A stretch of DNA of 64,000 bases from Stomoxys calcitrans (taxonomy: Eukaryota; Arthropoda; Insecta; Diptera; Muscidae). Location: NCBI RefSeq assembly GCF_963082655.1, contig NC_081553.1:39906945-39970944 (forward strand), in the 5' to 3' direction. The notes below the pieces were generated by a model. The model was not told the origin of the DNA, did no database searches, and saw nothing but the letters and a program-made list of their open reading frames with translations. The position numbers and the translations under genes were made by a program. The number at the start of each line of letters is the position of its first letter. Positions within the stretch are counted from its first letter, which is position 1. This document shows, one piece after another, positions 46,511 through 57,875 of this stretch.

Positions 46511-47850
46511 CCATACTTGGATTGGAAGTTAATTGTAAATGGTCCATATCGGTCCATATATTATAGCTGCCAAATAAACCGATCTCGGATCTTGACTTCA
46601 TGAGCCTCTAGAGGGCTCAATAATTATCCGAGTTGGCTGAAATTTTGCATGAGTTCCCCTAAAAGCTATAAATTTTATTTGATTGATGCTTAAAATTTTT
46701 ACGTAGTATTCTGTTACAACTTCTAACATCGTGCTTTACACGGTATAAATCGGTCTATAACCTGTTCACCCGGTCTATAACCGAGTACAACTATGCCTTT
46801 TAACTTCACTATGCCTTTTAAGTTCACTTTAGCAGAATCCATGGTGGTGGGTTCCCAAGATTCAGCCCAGACGATAGACCGATTTAAGGTCTTACGCATA
46901 TAAAAGACGCATTTATTTTCCGATTTTTGCTGAAATTTGGCACAGCGAGTTATGCCAAGACTTGACATCCAAACCGTGTATGGTTAAGATCGGGCAATAT
47001 TTGGATGAAGCTGTCATATATACCGATCTGCCGATTTAAAGTCTAGGACCCATAAAAGCCGAAGTTATGGCCTTATTTCGCTAAAATTTAACAAACCGGT
47101 TTCATTGAGCCCCTTAACATCAGTACTGAGTATGGTCAAGATCGGACTATATTTGGGTATAGCTGTCATATATACCGATGAAAGGTCATAGATCCATAAA
47201 AGGCGCGCATAAAACAAAGTTACATTGAAATTCGACACAGCGAATTATGTTAGGCTAACCAACATCCTCATTAAGTTTGTTCAAGATCGGACTACATCGG
47301 ACATAGCTGCCACATATACCAATATCCTGATCTAAGGTCCCGGGCCCATAAAATGCGCATTTATTACCCTATCTCTTAAACTAAGGTCTCGGACCGTAAA
47401 ACGCTTATTTTATACCGTATTTGGAAAAGCGAGTGATGTTAGGCCCTTCGACATCTTTACCGAATATGGTCAAGATCGGGCTATATTTGGATATAGCTGC
47501 CATATATACCGATCTCCCGATGTAAGTTCTTGAGCCCATAGAGAGTGGAATTATTTGCGCGATTTTGCTCAAATTGAGCATAGTGAGTTGTGTTAGAACC
47601 ATCAACGTCCTGTACCGAGTTTGGTGAAGATCGGACTATACATGGATACAGCTGTCATATTTGGCGATATCCCGACTTAGTATTTGTCCCATAAAAGGCG
47701 CATTTATTACCTGATTTCGCTGAAATGAGACATAGCGAATAATGTTAAGACCCTTAACATCCGTACTCAGTATATTCAAGATCAAATTGCAACATCGGTC
47801 TATATGGCTGCTATATCTATATAGTCTGATCTGAACCATATGCGACAAGC
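46511..47850 (+). repeat. DINE-like units, type A passing into type B
   Basis: 46,511-46,760 is type A (CTTGACTTCATGAGCCTCTA, GCTGAAATTTTGCATG). From about 46,860 type B units (AGGTCTTACGCATATAAAAG, CAGCGAGTTATG, TATGGTTAAGATCGGGC) repeat roughly every 150 bp to 47,850. It is strongly mutated and has no termini. Confidence 0.7.
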
Positions 47851-48474
47851 TCAAAACAACTCACCGTTCCAAATTTCAGTGGAATCGGGTAATAAGTAAA
47901 GCTTTTATGGGCTTTAGACCCTCAATCGGCAGATCGGTTTATATGACCGGTATGTCTAAGCATAGTCCGATCTTTGGGTCAGGTTGCGGGAGACTCAACA
48001 CGAATTTCTAATAAAAAATTTGAGCGAAATCGGGTAATAAATAAAGCTTTATGGGTTTCAGACCCATAATCGGCAGATCGGAAGATCTGACAGCTAAATA
48101 TAGCACGATACGACATTTATTTGACTCGAACGACGGGAAGCTTAAATAACTCACTATTTAAAATTTCGGCTGAATCGGGTAATAAATAAAGCTTTTATGG
48201 CAGATCGGTCTATACGGCAAATATGGTCCGATCTGAACCATATTTAAGTCGAATGTCGGGAGGCTTAAAATAACTCACTGTTTCAAATTTCAGCGAAATC
48301 GGGTTATAAATGCAGCTTTCATGGGATGTAGACCCTTAACCTGTAGAGTGATTACAACAGACGGACAGACACACGTACATCGTTAAATCGCCTTAGAATT
48401 TTGCGACTATCCGAAATATAATAGAATGACGAAATGAATATGCCCTCCATCCTATTGGGGTTGATAGAAGATAA
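47851..48474 (-). repeat. DINE-like type B, reversed, with head
   Basis: Orientation flips: AATTTCAGTGGAATCGGGTA, TTTTATGGGC and CAATCGGCAGATCGG. The head lies at the right with ACAGACGGACAGACACACG and GAATGACGAAATGAATATGCC, CTCCATCCTATTGGGG. Confidence 0.72.
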
Positions 48475-48965
48475 CCGGCAACCCCATAAAATATATATAT
48501 TCAGGATCGTCTCGACATTCTGGTTCGATCTAGCCATGTCTGTCAGTCTGTCGAAATCACGATAAAGGTCGAACACATAAAGCTAGCAGCTTGAAATTTT
48601 GTACAGGTACTTCTTATTGATGTAGGTCATTGGGGATTGCAAATGGGCACTACCGGTTCAGGTTTCGATATAGCTCCCATATAAACCGATCTCTCGATTT
48701 GACTTCTTGAGCCCCTGGAGCCGCAATTTTTGTCCGATGTGGCTGAAATTTTGAACATGACGCTCCTTTATTTTCAACAACTTTGCCGAGTACGGTACAT
48801 ATCGGTCTGTAGCCTGATATAGCTCCCATATAAACCTATCTCTGGAAACCACCAATTTCATGCTATTTGACTAAAATTTTGAACATATTGTTCTCCTATG
48901 ACTTCCAAAAGCTGTGTCAAGTTTGGGCCAAATCGGCCCGGCCGAACTTAGCACGCTTTTCTTGA
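48475..48965 (+). repeat. DINE-like type A, head and tail, shortened
   Basis: AAAATATATATATTCAGGATC, GCCATGTCTGTCAGTCTGTCG, two internal units, then CAAATCGGCCCGGCCGAAC and TTAGCACGCTTTTCTTG. The first ~60 bp of the head are missing. Confidence 0.82.
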
Positions 48966-50126
48966 TGTTTTTGCTATTATTTTGTCGAAATTTCCGTTGT
49001 TATTAAAATAGCTACGCCTCTGTGTTTTCCTCTTGCCTAACTCACCTCTACAACTCTACGCAAATGAAATAACAGAATGAAATTAAATGACAAAGCCTAA
49101 AAATTCACCTCTAACTAACTGAGCCAAGATGCTGCTAATGTTACTGCCATACAGCATAGAGGCCTAAATGGTGGCAAATCTGAACCTAAAAACAATTTCG
49201 AGAATCACCTTCTGTTGTGCCACAGATACATTGAGTTGAGGTAATAACACCTCCCCTCAAACTGAAATAAGACATTTGGCACCCTTATTTGTGAATGGCC
49301 TACACGGGGTTGAAGGTGTCACAAAAGCTAAAGCCACTGCTGCTGTTCCTTACTTTGGTTGGGTGGTGGAAACAAGGGGGGGGTGAGTTAACAAAAAATA
49401 ATTGGGCACCATATGAAAAACAACGTCAACGACGTAATTTTGCGACATTAAGTCGTGAAATTAATTTATGCCCGCAATTACGACGCGTCGTCAATAAAAC
49501 ACATTCATCTTAAGTACAAAAGTTAATTGGCTTTTTTTTTGGTTGGGCGAGGACTCCTTGTGCCTTTCTGGGGGGGGGGGGGGGGTAGGCCCTCATTGGA
49601 GTCTACTATGATTTGGAGATCATGGACAGGGCGTGTTCTTAATGTTCCTTTTGGATTGCGGCCAAATCGTCTATTGCGCCATTCTCGTTGACTCTCTAAG
49701 CATCTTTTATATTTTCTTTTTTTTTTCTTGAAAAAGCCAAAATAGAGGAAAAAGGCGAAAAAATTGCGCTCTCCGAATTTCCATAATTTGTCGATATGTA
49801 TGCACAATGCATGTTATTTTTACGTTATAATTAGTTTCGTATCCTCCAACACAAATTCACACACGGACAAGGATTCAGGCTTTGTTACAGACTCAGACAT
49901 CCTTTCTAATATTTTGATGGCATGCATGGCAGGGAGAGAGAGAGAGTAAAAAGACTGATAGTCTCTTATGCCATTATACCAGCGGCCAAGTTAATTGGGT
50001 GCAAATTTTCTCGTATGACTGGCCATCGATATTTTAATATTTTCAACACATATGTCTGTTGACGCAAATGCACAGTGGTTGTAAAGGTATGATGGAAAAA
50101 ATTAAAGCAAAAATTAAAAAAAAAAA
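48966..50126. other. unassigned stretch with a G16 run
   Basis: Unique-looking. A homopolymer of 16 G lies at 49,570-49,585 and GAGAGAGAGAGAG near 49,934. A minus-strand 94-codon frame translates the G run as prolines. No domain recognised. Confidence 0.5.
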
Positions 50127-50819
50127 CAAATAAGAGCGGGCCAAGTGTGGCCGGGCCAAGTGTGGCCGGGCCAAGTGTGGCCGGGCCAAGTGTGGCCGTG
50201 CCGAATCTTATAAACCCTCCACCATGGATTGCATTTGTCAAGTTCTTTGCCGGGTGTTTCTTTATAGGCAAACAAAGGGTAATGGATGAAAATTGCCATG
50301 CTATTGGAGCTATAATAGGCTAAGGACCGATTCGGCCAATATATGGTTTGGAGCGTAGTTGTCTTTGTACAAAATTTCAACCAGTTTGGAAAACAATTGC
50401 GGCCTATGAGGGCTCAAGAAGTAAAATTGGTAAATCGGTTTATATGGGAGCTGTATCAGCCTATTGATCAATTCAGACCATAATTGACACGTATGTTAAA
50501 GGTCATGGGGGAAGCCGTTGTATAAAGTTTCAGGCAAATCGGATAAAATTTCGCCCTCTAGAGGCTCAAGAAGTCAAGATCCCAAGTCGGTTTATATGCA
50601 GCTATATGCACTGATGGACTGATTTCGACCATACTTGGCACAGTTGTTGGAAGTCATAACTAAACACTACATGCAAAATTTCAACCAAATTGGACAAAAA
50701 TTGCAACTTTCAGGGGCTCAAGAAGTCAAATCGTGAGATCGGTTTATATGGGTGCTATATCTAAATCGGAACCGATGTGACCCATTTGCAATCCCCAACG
50801 ACCTACATCAATAGTTAGT
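50127..50819 (-). repeat. DINE-like element, type A, right side of a complete copy interrupted by a SINE
   Basis: Reverse-oriented tail with a fourfold 15-bp duplication, CGAATCTTATAAACCCTCCA, then units (GGCTCAAGAAGTCAAGATCC, GGTTTATATGCAGCTATATG) up to CCTACATCAATAGTTAGT, where the SINE starts. The element continues at 51,102. Confidence 0.87.
50138..50197. repeat. 4 x 15-bp tandem duplication of the DINE tail
   Basis: GGGCCAAGTGTGGCC occurs at 50,138, 50,153, 50,168 and 50,183 with no differences. Other copies carry one equivalent, TTCGGCCGGGCCGAA, the terminal hairpin. Here its second half is mutated and the unit amplified. Confidence 0.95.
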
Positions 50820-51101
50820 AAATGTAAATTTCCACTATAGAACAGCTGCAAACTACTCACATATCAATGAGTGCAGTCCGATTCAAGTTTAAGCTAAATG
50901 ATAAAGGGCTTCCTTTTTATAGCCGAGTCCGAACGGCGTGCCCCAGTGCGACCTCTTTGGAGAGAAGTTTTACATGGCATAATACCTCACAAATGTTGCC
51001 AGCATTAGGAGGGGAAAACCACCGCCAAAAATTTTTCCTGATAGTCTCGTCAGGATTCGAACCCATGCTTTCAGCGTCAACCTCTGCGCTACGGTGGTCT
51101 C
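50820..51101 (-). mobile_element. tRNA-derived SINE with 14-bp target duplication
   Basis: Complement GGAGACCACCGTAGCGCAGA (A-box region), GGTTCGAATCCTGACG (B box, about 51,053-51,063), body and 3' end. CATCAATAGTTAGT is present at 50,806-50,819 and 51,102-51,115, a perfect 14-bp target-site duplication, as expected of LINE-mobilised SINEs. Part of the promoter region between the boxes is deleted. Confidence 0.95.
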
Positions 51102-51338
51102 CATCAATAGTTAGTGTCTGTGCAAAATTTCAAGCGGTTAGCTTTACGCGTTCGACCTCTATCGTGATTTCGACAGACGGACGGACGGTAATGACTAGTT
51201 TGACTCAGAATGGCTAGTTTGACTCGCGACGATCAAGAATATATATCCTTTATAGGTTCTTAGAGGAATATTTCGAGGTGTTACAAACGGAATGACTACA
51301 TTAGTATTCCCCCATCCTATGGTGGTGGATATAAAAAA
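51102..51338 (-). repeat. DINE-like element head, left of the SINE (same element as 50,127)
   Basis: TAGTTAGTGTCTGTGCAAAA, TTCGACCTCTATCGTGATTT, GACAGACGGACGGACGG, then a local duplication TGACTAGTTTGACTC/TGGCTAGTTTGACTC, TCAAGAATATATATCC and CCCCCATCCTATGGTGGTGG. The element is complete apart from the SINE. Confidence 0.87.
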
Positions 51339-51967
51339 TGATATTGCGCTTTGTTTGTTTGTTAATATGTTTGTCTGTTCCGTATAGATTCCATAACGGC
51401 TAAACCGATATTCATGAAATTTTCACCAATGGTAGAGTTTAAGCCCCCGGTGAAAATAGGGTACAGAATTTTTTTATATCCGAACATCGTGCGGACCCTC
51501 CCCCTTACCTTCATTATCAAAAACGTCAAATCTCGGAGATGGGTGCAGCGATTTAAGCGAAACTTTGTATGCCATTATGGTATCCCGAAATTGGTATACA
51601 ATTTTAGGGTCAAGTAATCTGGGGGGAACGCCCCATCCCAAAACCCATCCGAACGGACACGTTTACCGATTGGGACAATATGGATATCAAATGAAAGGTA
51701 TTTAAGAGTAGAGTAAGAACTTGGTATACAAATTTCACTCTAAGTGTTCGGGGGATCCCCCACATCCAAAAAACCCCCCAACAGGACACTTTCACTGCTT
51801 TGGGCAATATGGGTATCAAATGAAAGGTATTTAAAAGTAGAGTACACATCTGATATAAAAATGTATTCCTCGGTGTCTGAGGCGCCGCTCCACCCCCAAA
51901 AATCCCCCAACGGTACAGTTTCTCTGATTTGGGCAATATGGATATGAAAATGAAAGCTATTTTAAAG
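51339..51967 (-). repeat. 130-bp-unit repeat family, reversed copy
   Basis: Begins with the family's terminal block reversed (TTTGTTTGTTTGTTAATATG, TCCGTATAGATTCC, GGCTAAACCGATATTCATGA, AATTTTCACCAATGG). Units follow with GATATCAAATGAAAGGTATT and GGGGGATCCCCCACATCC. It is cut off by the DINE-like element at 51,968. Confidence 0.83.
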
Positions 51968-53795
51968 TAGAACAAGCAAAAAGGCGTTAAGTTCGGCCGG
52001 GCCGAACTTTGGATACCCACCGCCTCGGGTATATATTTAAACCACCTTTCGTCAAAGTTCGATGAAATATGCATACCTTATGCCCCATAGGACATATATC
52101 GAAATATGTTCCTATTTGGAGCAAATACTAAAAAGTACCAGTCATTGTTCAATTGTGTATAACAAAATATTGGTGGTAGCTATCCCTAAATATAAACCGA
52201 TCTGAACCATATACGACACGGATGTCGAAAAGCCCTAGATAAGTCACTGTGTCAAATTTCAGTGAAATCGGATTATAAATGCATATAAATACGGGGTAAA
52301 CACTTTAAATCGAGATATCGCTCTATATGGCAGCTATATCCAAATCTGGACCCATTTGAACTATGTTGCACAAAAATTTCGGAGAGCCTAACACAACTCA
52401 CTGTCCCAAATTTTGGCGAAATCGGACAATAAATACGCCTTTTATGGCCCTAAAACCTTAAATCAAGAGATCGGTCTATATGGCAACTATATCCAAATCT
52501 CGACCGATCTGAGCCAAATTGAAGGTGAATATCAAAGGACCTAACACAACTCACTGTCCCAAAGTTTGGCGAAATCGGACAATAAATGGGCCTTTGATGG
52601 GCGCAATACCTTAAATCGAGAGATCGGTCTATATGGCAGCTATATTCAAATCTGAACCGATCGGGGCCAAATTCAATAAGGATATCGAAGGGCCTAACAT
52701 AACTCACTGTCCCAAATATCGGCAACATCGGACAATAAATGCGCCTTTAATGGGCCCAAAACCTTAAATCGAGACATCGGTCGATATGGCAGCTATATCC
52801 AAATCGGCACCGATCTGTGCCATATTGCAGAAGTATATCGAGGGGCTTAACTCAACTCACTGTCCCAAATTTTGGCGACATCGGACAATAAATGCGCCTT
52901 TGATGGGTGCAATACCTTAAATCGAGAGATCGGTCTATATGGCAGCTATATTCAAATCTGAACCGATCTGTGCCATTTTGCAGAAGTATATCGAGGGGCT
53001 AAACTTAACTCACGGCCTCACTCGCCTTTTAAGGCGAGAAATCGAGAAATCGGTCTATATGACAGCTATATCCAAAACTTAACCGATCTGGGCCAAATTG
53101 AAGAAGGATGTCGAAGAGCCTAACACAACTCACTGTCCCAAATTTCAGTAAAATCGGATAATAAATGTGGCTTTTACGGGCCTAACATCCTAAATCAGCG
53201 GATCGATCTATATGGCAGCTATATCCAAATCTGGACCGATCTGGCCAAATTTACGAAGGATGCTGAAGAGCCTAACACAACTCACTGTCCCGAATTTCAG
53301 CAAAATCGGATAATAAATGTGGCTTTTATGGTCCTAAGACCCAAAATCGGAGGATCGGTCTATATGGCAGCTATATCCAAATCTTGACCGATCTGAGCCA
53401 AATTGACGAAGGATGTTAAAGGGCCTAACACAACCCACTGTCCCAAATTTCAGCAAAATCGGATAATAAATGTGGCTTTTATTGGCCTAAGACCCTAAAT
53501 CGGCGGATCGGTCTATATGGGGGCTATATCAAGATATAGTCCGATATAGCCCATTTTCGAACTTAACCTGCTTATGGACCAAAAAAAAACTGTGCAAAAT
53601 TTCAGCTCAATATCTCTTTTTTCAAAGACTGTAGGGTGATTTCACCAGACAGACGGACAGACGGACGGACATCGTCTTAGATTTTTACGCTGATGAAGAA
53701 TATATAAACTATATAGGGTCAGAAATGGATATTTCGTTGTATTGCAAACGGAATGACAAAATGAGTATACCCCATCCTTCGGTGGTTGGTATAAT
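51968..53795 (-). repeat. DINE-like element, type B, complete
   Basis: Reverse tail AACAAGCAAAAAGGCGTTAA, hairpin region GTTCGGCCGGGCCGAAC (51,990-52,006), TACCCACCGCCTCGGG. About ten units of ~150 bp follow (CGGTCTATATGGCAGCTATA, CTCACTGTCCCAAATTT, ATAAATGCGCCTTTTATGG). The head is AGACGGACAGACGGACGGAC, GAAGAATATATAAACTATA, GCAAACGGAATGACAAAATG, GTATACCCCATCC. This is the best full example of the type; no open frame of substance. Confidence 0.88.
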
Positions 53796-53834
53796 AAGAA
53801 TCTGACATAAAAATGTCTGAGGGTTCCCCTGCTT

Positions 53835-54203
53835 GTAGTGTTCTGTTATGACTTCCAACAACTATGTCAAGTGCGGTCCGAATCGGTCTATAACCTGATA
53901 TAGCTCCCATATAAACCGATCACCCGATTTGACTTCTTGAGGCGTTAGAAACCGCAATTTTTTCCGATTTAACTGTGCCACATCCACGGTCCAAATCTGT
54001 CTATAACCTGCTATTGTTCCCATGTAAACCGGTCTTTCGATCATACTTGTTCGCTACCTAGAAGCTTTAATTTTTGCTGGTTTGACAGAAGTTTGATATG
54101 TAAAAAAAAATATGCCCTTCAACTTAATTTATTTTTTAGCAGAATCCATGGTGGTGGTTTCCCAAGATTCGGCCCGGCCGAACTTAGCTCGCTTTTACTT
54201 GTT
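53835..54203 (+). repeat. DINE-like type A, head missing
   Basis: Two units, then CCTAGAAGCTTTAATTTTTG (shared with 2,300), GCAGAATCCATGGTGGTGG, hairpin TTCGGCCCGGCCGAA (54,169-54,183) and CTTAGCTCGCTTTTACTTGTT. Confidence 0.85.
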
Positions 54204-55047
54204 TTTATGTAATAGATTCCGTTATATTTTTTTTTTCTTTGTAAATTCGATTTTCCCAAGTCAAACCAGTGTTTCAACGTATGCACGTTTCATTGCCACT
54301 ACACCGCCAAACCGACATTTAGTTATTCTCCAATGATAGCCGTAAAAATTATGGTTAAACTACGTAAACCAATTAAAATTGAACGAAATCTTTTTCCATC
54401 TTTTTTCGTGAGTCCAGCCACAAGTGAGCAAACTACCACCCATCTACTATTAAAGCAAATACCTGTTCAAACTCCCCTCCTCTCTCCTCAAAAACAAAGT
54501 CAATGAGTGTTATTTCCCATCTATGCTACAAAGGTCGTCATGGTCACTTGTGCCTTGTTTTCGCTCCCCTCATTTAGATGCCACATTATGATAGCGCTTA
54601 AATCATCTTGGACTAAATAGACGCAATTTTTGTGTCTATTTTTCCCCATACACTCTCATATGGATGTTGTTATTCGCCATGAACTGCATATCACATGTAT
54701 TGTACTTGGCAAGTCGGTTGCCATGGCTGGCTGTTGGATGGAATAGCGCAGAATGCGTGCAAAATTGTGGGCGTATTTTTATTATCATAAAGGTCCAATT
54801 TTTATAGTATTTTATTATGATTTTATTTTTATCATTATTATTATGGCCATTATTATTATTGTGACCACAAGGCGAGTGAAATGATCATATGTACTATGTG
54901 TGTATGTGTGCACGCATTACATTTTTCTACTAACATTTAAGTTATGCTACGATTTAATTTGGCTGATGATGCGCTACAGTATAAAAGGGACAAGCAACGG
55001 TCACCAATGGAGATGCTGGTTGAGAAATGTTTCATAGAAATTTTATA
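54204..55047. other. unassigned AT-rich stretch
   Basis: ATT-rich tracts near 54,800-54,870 (TTATTATTATTGTG). No gene recognised. Confidence 0.5.
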
Positions 55048-56795
55048 TCTAGACTAGATGACCCGGGCCCGCTCCGCTGCGCCTTTTTTACATTATATGG
55101 AACAAAATGTTCCTTGGAATATTTATTTTCGACAATTAAAGAGCTTTTAATGAAATACCGTGCTACGAAAATAGTATATTGCTTGACTAAAAGTTTAACA
55201 ATATAAGTGCCCTAAATACATGGTCCTACATTTGGATCCCAAATACCTTTATTTGAGCCCCATATTGCGATGGTCACTAAAAAATTGCTGTTAGTGGGGT
55301 ATTTTGGGATAGACCCCCAGAGAATTGGTCCCGAGAATGGGTATCAATTCTTGCGCTTCCCCCAATTCCTTTCATTTAAGCTTCATATTGACATGGTCGG
55401 TAAATATACCCGATTTAGGGATGTTTTGGGGATTGGGGTGGTCCCCCAAATACTAAGCCCGGAAAATATATCAGCAATGTGCTCTATTCTCATATATCTA
55501 TATATCATTTATTTGAACCCCATATTGCCATTGGCCTCAAAATTGGATATCAAATTCGTTTTCAAATCTCATTTAAACTTCTTATTGCAACAGGCAGCAA
55601 ATATGTCCGGTTTGGGTTATTGGCCCTTAAAACTATGAATATTTAGTTCCACTCTCTTTACGACCCAAATTGTCTTGGTGAGCGAATATGTCCTATTTGG
55701 GGGTTGTTATGGTGATGGGACGCCCGCTAGACAGTTGGTCCTTAATATTGATATCAGATACGTGGTCTACTCCCACATACCTTTAATTTGAGCCCCATAT
55801 TTCCATAGTCGGCAAACATGACCGGTGCTTGGGGGGTGTTTTGAGGGATGGGCGGCCACTCAGTGAGTTGGCCTTGGAAATATATATCGGATTCGTGTTA
55901 AACTCTAAAAACCCTATTATTTGACCCTCATAATCAGCAAATACTTACTATTTGGGTGGTGTTGTGGGGGTGGGGTGGCCCTATAGACACTTTTCCCGAA
56001 TATTGATATCAAGTTCGTGCTTTACTCCCGAAGACCTCTCATTTGAGCCCCATATTGCTATGGTCGTAAATTTGTCTCCTTTGGGGGATGTTTTTGGTGA
56101 GAGGCGGCCCCCCCAAACACTTGGTCCCATATTTGGATATCAGATTCTAATTCTACCCTCAAATACCTTTTATTTAAGCCCCATATTCCCATGGTCAGTA
56201 AAAAAGTCCTGTATGGGGGGTGTTTAGGGAAAGGGGTGGACCCCCAGAAACGTGGTCCCACATTTGGATATCAGATTCGTATTCTACTCGCAAATACCTT
56301 TCATTTGCGTCCCATATTGCCAGGGTCGGTAAATATGTCCGATTTAAGGGTGTTTTGGGGCTTGGGGTGGTCCCACTAGCACTTGGTCCGACAATTGGAT
56401 ATCAGATACGTTTTCTTATCCAAAATACCTTCCATTTGAGTCCCATATTGTCGAGATTCGACTAAATATATGTTTCGTAGGTTTTAGGGTGGGACAGCCC
56501 CCCCTAGGTACCCCATCCGAAATTAGAATACCAAATTTTTATTTTTAGGGTACTATATGAGAGCACACAAAATTTCGCTTAAATCGCACCACCCATCTCC
56601 GAGATCTGGCGTTTCTGAAAATTAGGGTAAGGGGGAGGGTCCTCCCCCCCTTCAGATATAAAAAAATTTAATACCCTATTATCACCACGGGGTCATTATG
56701 CACCATCTGTGAAAATTTCAAGAAAATCGGTTTAGCCATTTCTGAGTCTATAAGGAACACACAAACATACAAACAAACAAGCAAACACAAATTGA
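55048..56795 (+). repeat. 130-bp-unit repeat family, most complete copy
   Basis: Starts TCTAGACTAGATGACCCGGG, CCCGCTCCGCTGCGCC. About ten units follow with CCCATATTGCCATGGTC-like words at 56,047, 56,176, 56,306 and 56,440 (129-134 bp apart), each also with GGATATCAGATTCGTA and a GGGGTGG part. The end has CATCTCCGAGATCTGGCG, TCATTATGCACCATCTGTGA, AAATTTCAAGAAAATCGG, GAGTCTATAAGGAACACAC and ACAAACAAACAAGC. Non-coding, so it must be mobilised in trans if mobile. The class is not identified by me; Helitron-like is possible. Confidence 0.82.
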
Positions 56796-57370
56796 TTTTT
56801 ATACCCTCCACCATAGGATGGGGGGTATACTAATGTCATCATTCTGTTTGTAACTACTCGAAATATTCGGCTGAGACCCCATAGAGTATATATATTCTTG
56901 ATCGTCGCGACATTTTATGTCAATCCAGCCATGTCCGTCCGTCCGTCTGTCTGTCGAAAGCACGCTAACTTCCGAAGGAGTAAACCAAACCGCTTGAAAT
57001 TTTGCACAAGTACTTCTTATTAGTGTAGGTCGGTTGGTATTGTAAATGGGCCATATCGGTCCATGTTTTGATATAGCTGCCATATAAACCGATCTTGGGT
57101 CTTGACTTCTTGAGCCTCTAGAGTGTGCAATTCTTATCCGATTGGAATGAAATTTTGCACGACGTGTTTTGTTATGATATCCAACAATTGTGCCAATTAT
57201 GGTTCAAATCGGTCCATAACCTGACATAGCTGTCATATAAACCGATCTTGGGTCTTGACTTCTTGACTTCTTGAGCTTTTAGAAGGTCCAATTCTTATCC
57301 GATTTGGCTGAAATTTTGCATGACGCGTTTCCTTCCAATAATTGGCGTAAATCGGTACATAACCTGATAT
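56796..57370 (+). repeat. DINE-like type A, left part
   Basis: Head TTTTTATACCCTCCACCATA, TATATATTCTTGATCGTCG, short GTCY (56,935-56,953) and units up to ACATAACCTGATAT, where a SINE is inserted. It directly abuts the end of the 130-bp-unit element. Confidence 0.88.
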
Positions 57371-57652
57371 GGAGGCCACCGTAGCGCAGAGGTTAGCATG
57401 TCCGCCTATGACGCTAAACGCCTGGGTTCGAATCCTGAAGAGACCATCAGAAACAATTTTCAGCGGTGGTTTTCCCCTCCTAATGCTGGCAACATTCGTG
57501 AGGTACTATGCCATGTAAAACTTCTCTCCAAAGAGGTGTCGCACTGCGGCACGCCGTTCGGACTCGGCTATAAACTTGAATCGGACTGCACGCATTGATA
57601 TGTGAGAAGTTTGCCCCCGTTGCTTAGTGGAATGTTCATGGGCAAAATTTGC
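57371..57652 (+). mobile_element. tRNA-derived SINE, clean copy with A and B boxes
   Basis: A box TAGCGCAGAGG at 57,382-57,392 and B box GGTTCGAATCC at 57,425-57,435, spacing as in tRNA genes. Body GCGGTGGTTTTCCCCTCC, TAATGCTGGCAACATTCG, CATGTAAAACTTCTCTCC, CGTTCGGACTCGGCTATAAA. 3' end GGAATGTTCATGGGCAAAAT. AACCTGATAT (57,361-57,370) and AACCTGAAAT (57,653-57,662) are the likely target duplication in a DINE unit. A short open frame through it is not coding. Confidence 0.93.
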
Positions 57653-57875
57653 AACCTGAAATAGCTGCCATATAAACCGATCTGGGATCTTGATTTTTTA
57701 GCCCCTAGAGGGCACTATTCTCATCTGATTTGACAAACATTTTGTACAACGGCCTCTCCCATGACCTTCAACATACGTGTCAAATAATCTCTGAATCGTT
57801 CTATAGCTTGATACATCTCCTATATGAACCGATCTCCCGACTTTGATTTTTGAGCACCTACAAAGTGAAATTCCG
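57653..57875 (+). repeat. DINE-like type A, right part after the SINE
   Basis: AACCTGAAATAGCTGCCATA onwards resumes the interrupted unit, then a second unit (ATGACCTTCAACATACGTG). No tail. Confidence 0.82.

Noticed and set aside
53021..53038. CTCGCCTT..AAGGCGAG hairpin as a terminator
   Set aside because: It lies inside a type B DINE unit, only an 8-bp stem with a 2-base loop. It probably arose from local deletion in the unit.
57382..57435. Functional tRNA gene
   Set aside because: A and B boxes are present but no acceptor stem closes. The sequence continues as a SINE body repeated many times in the window.
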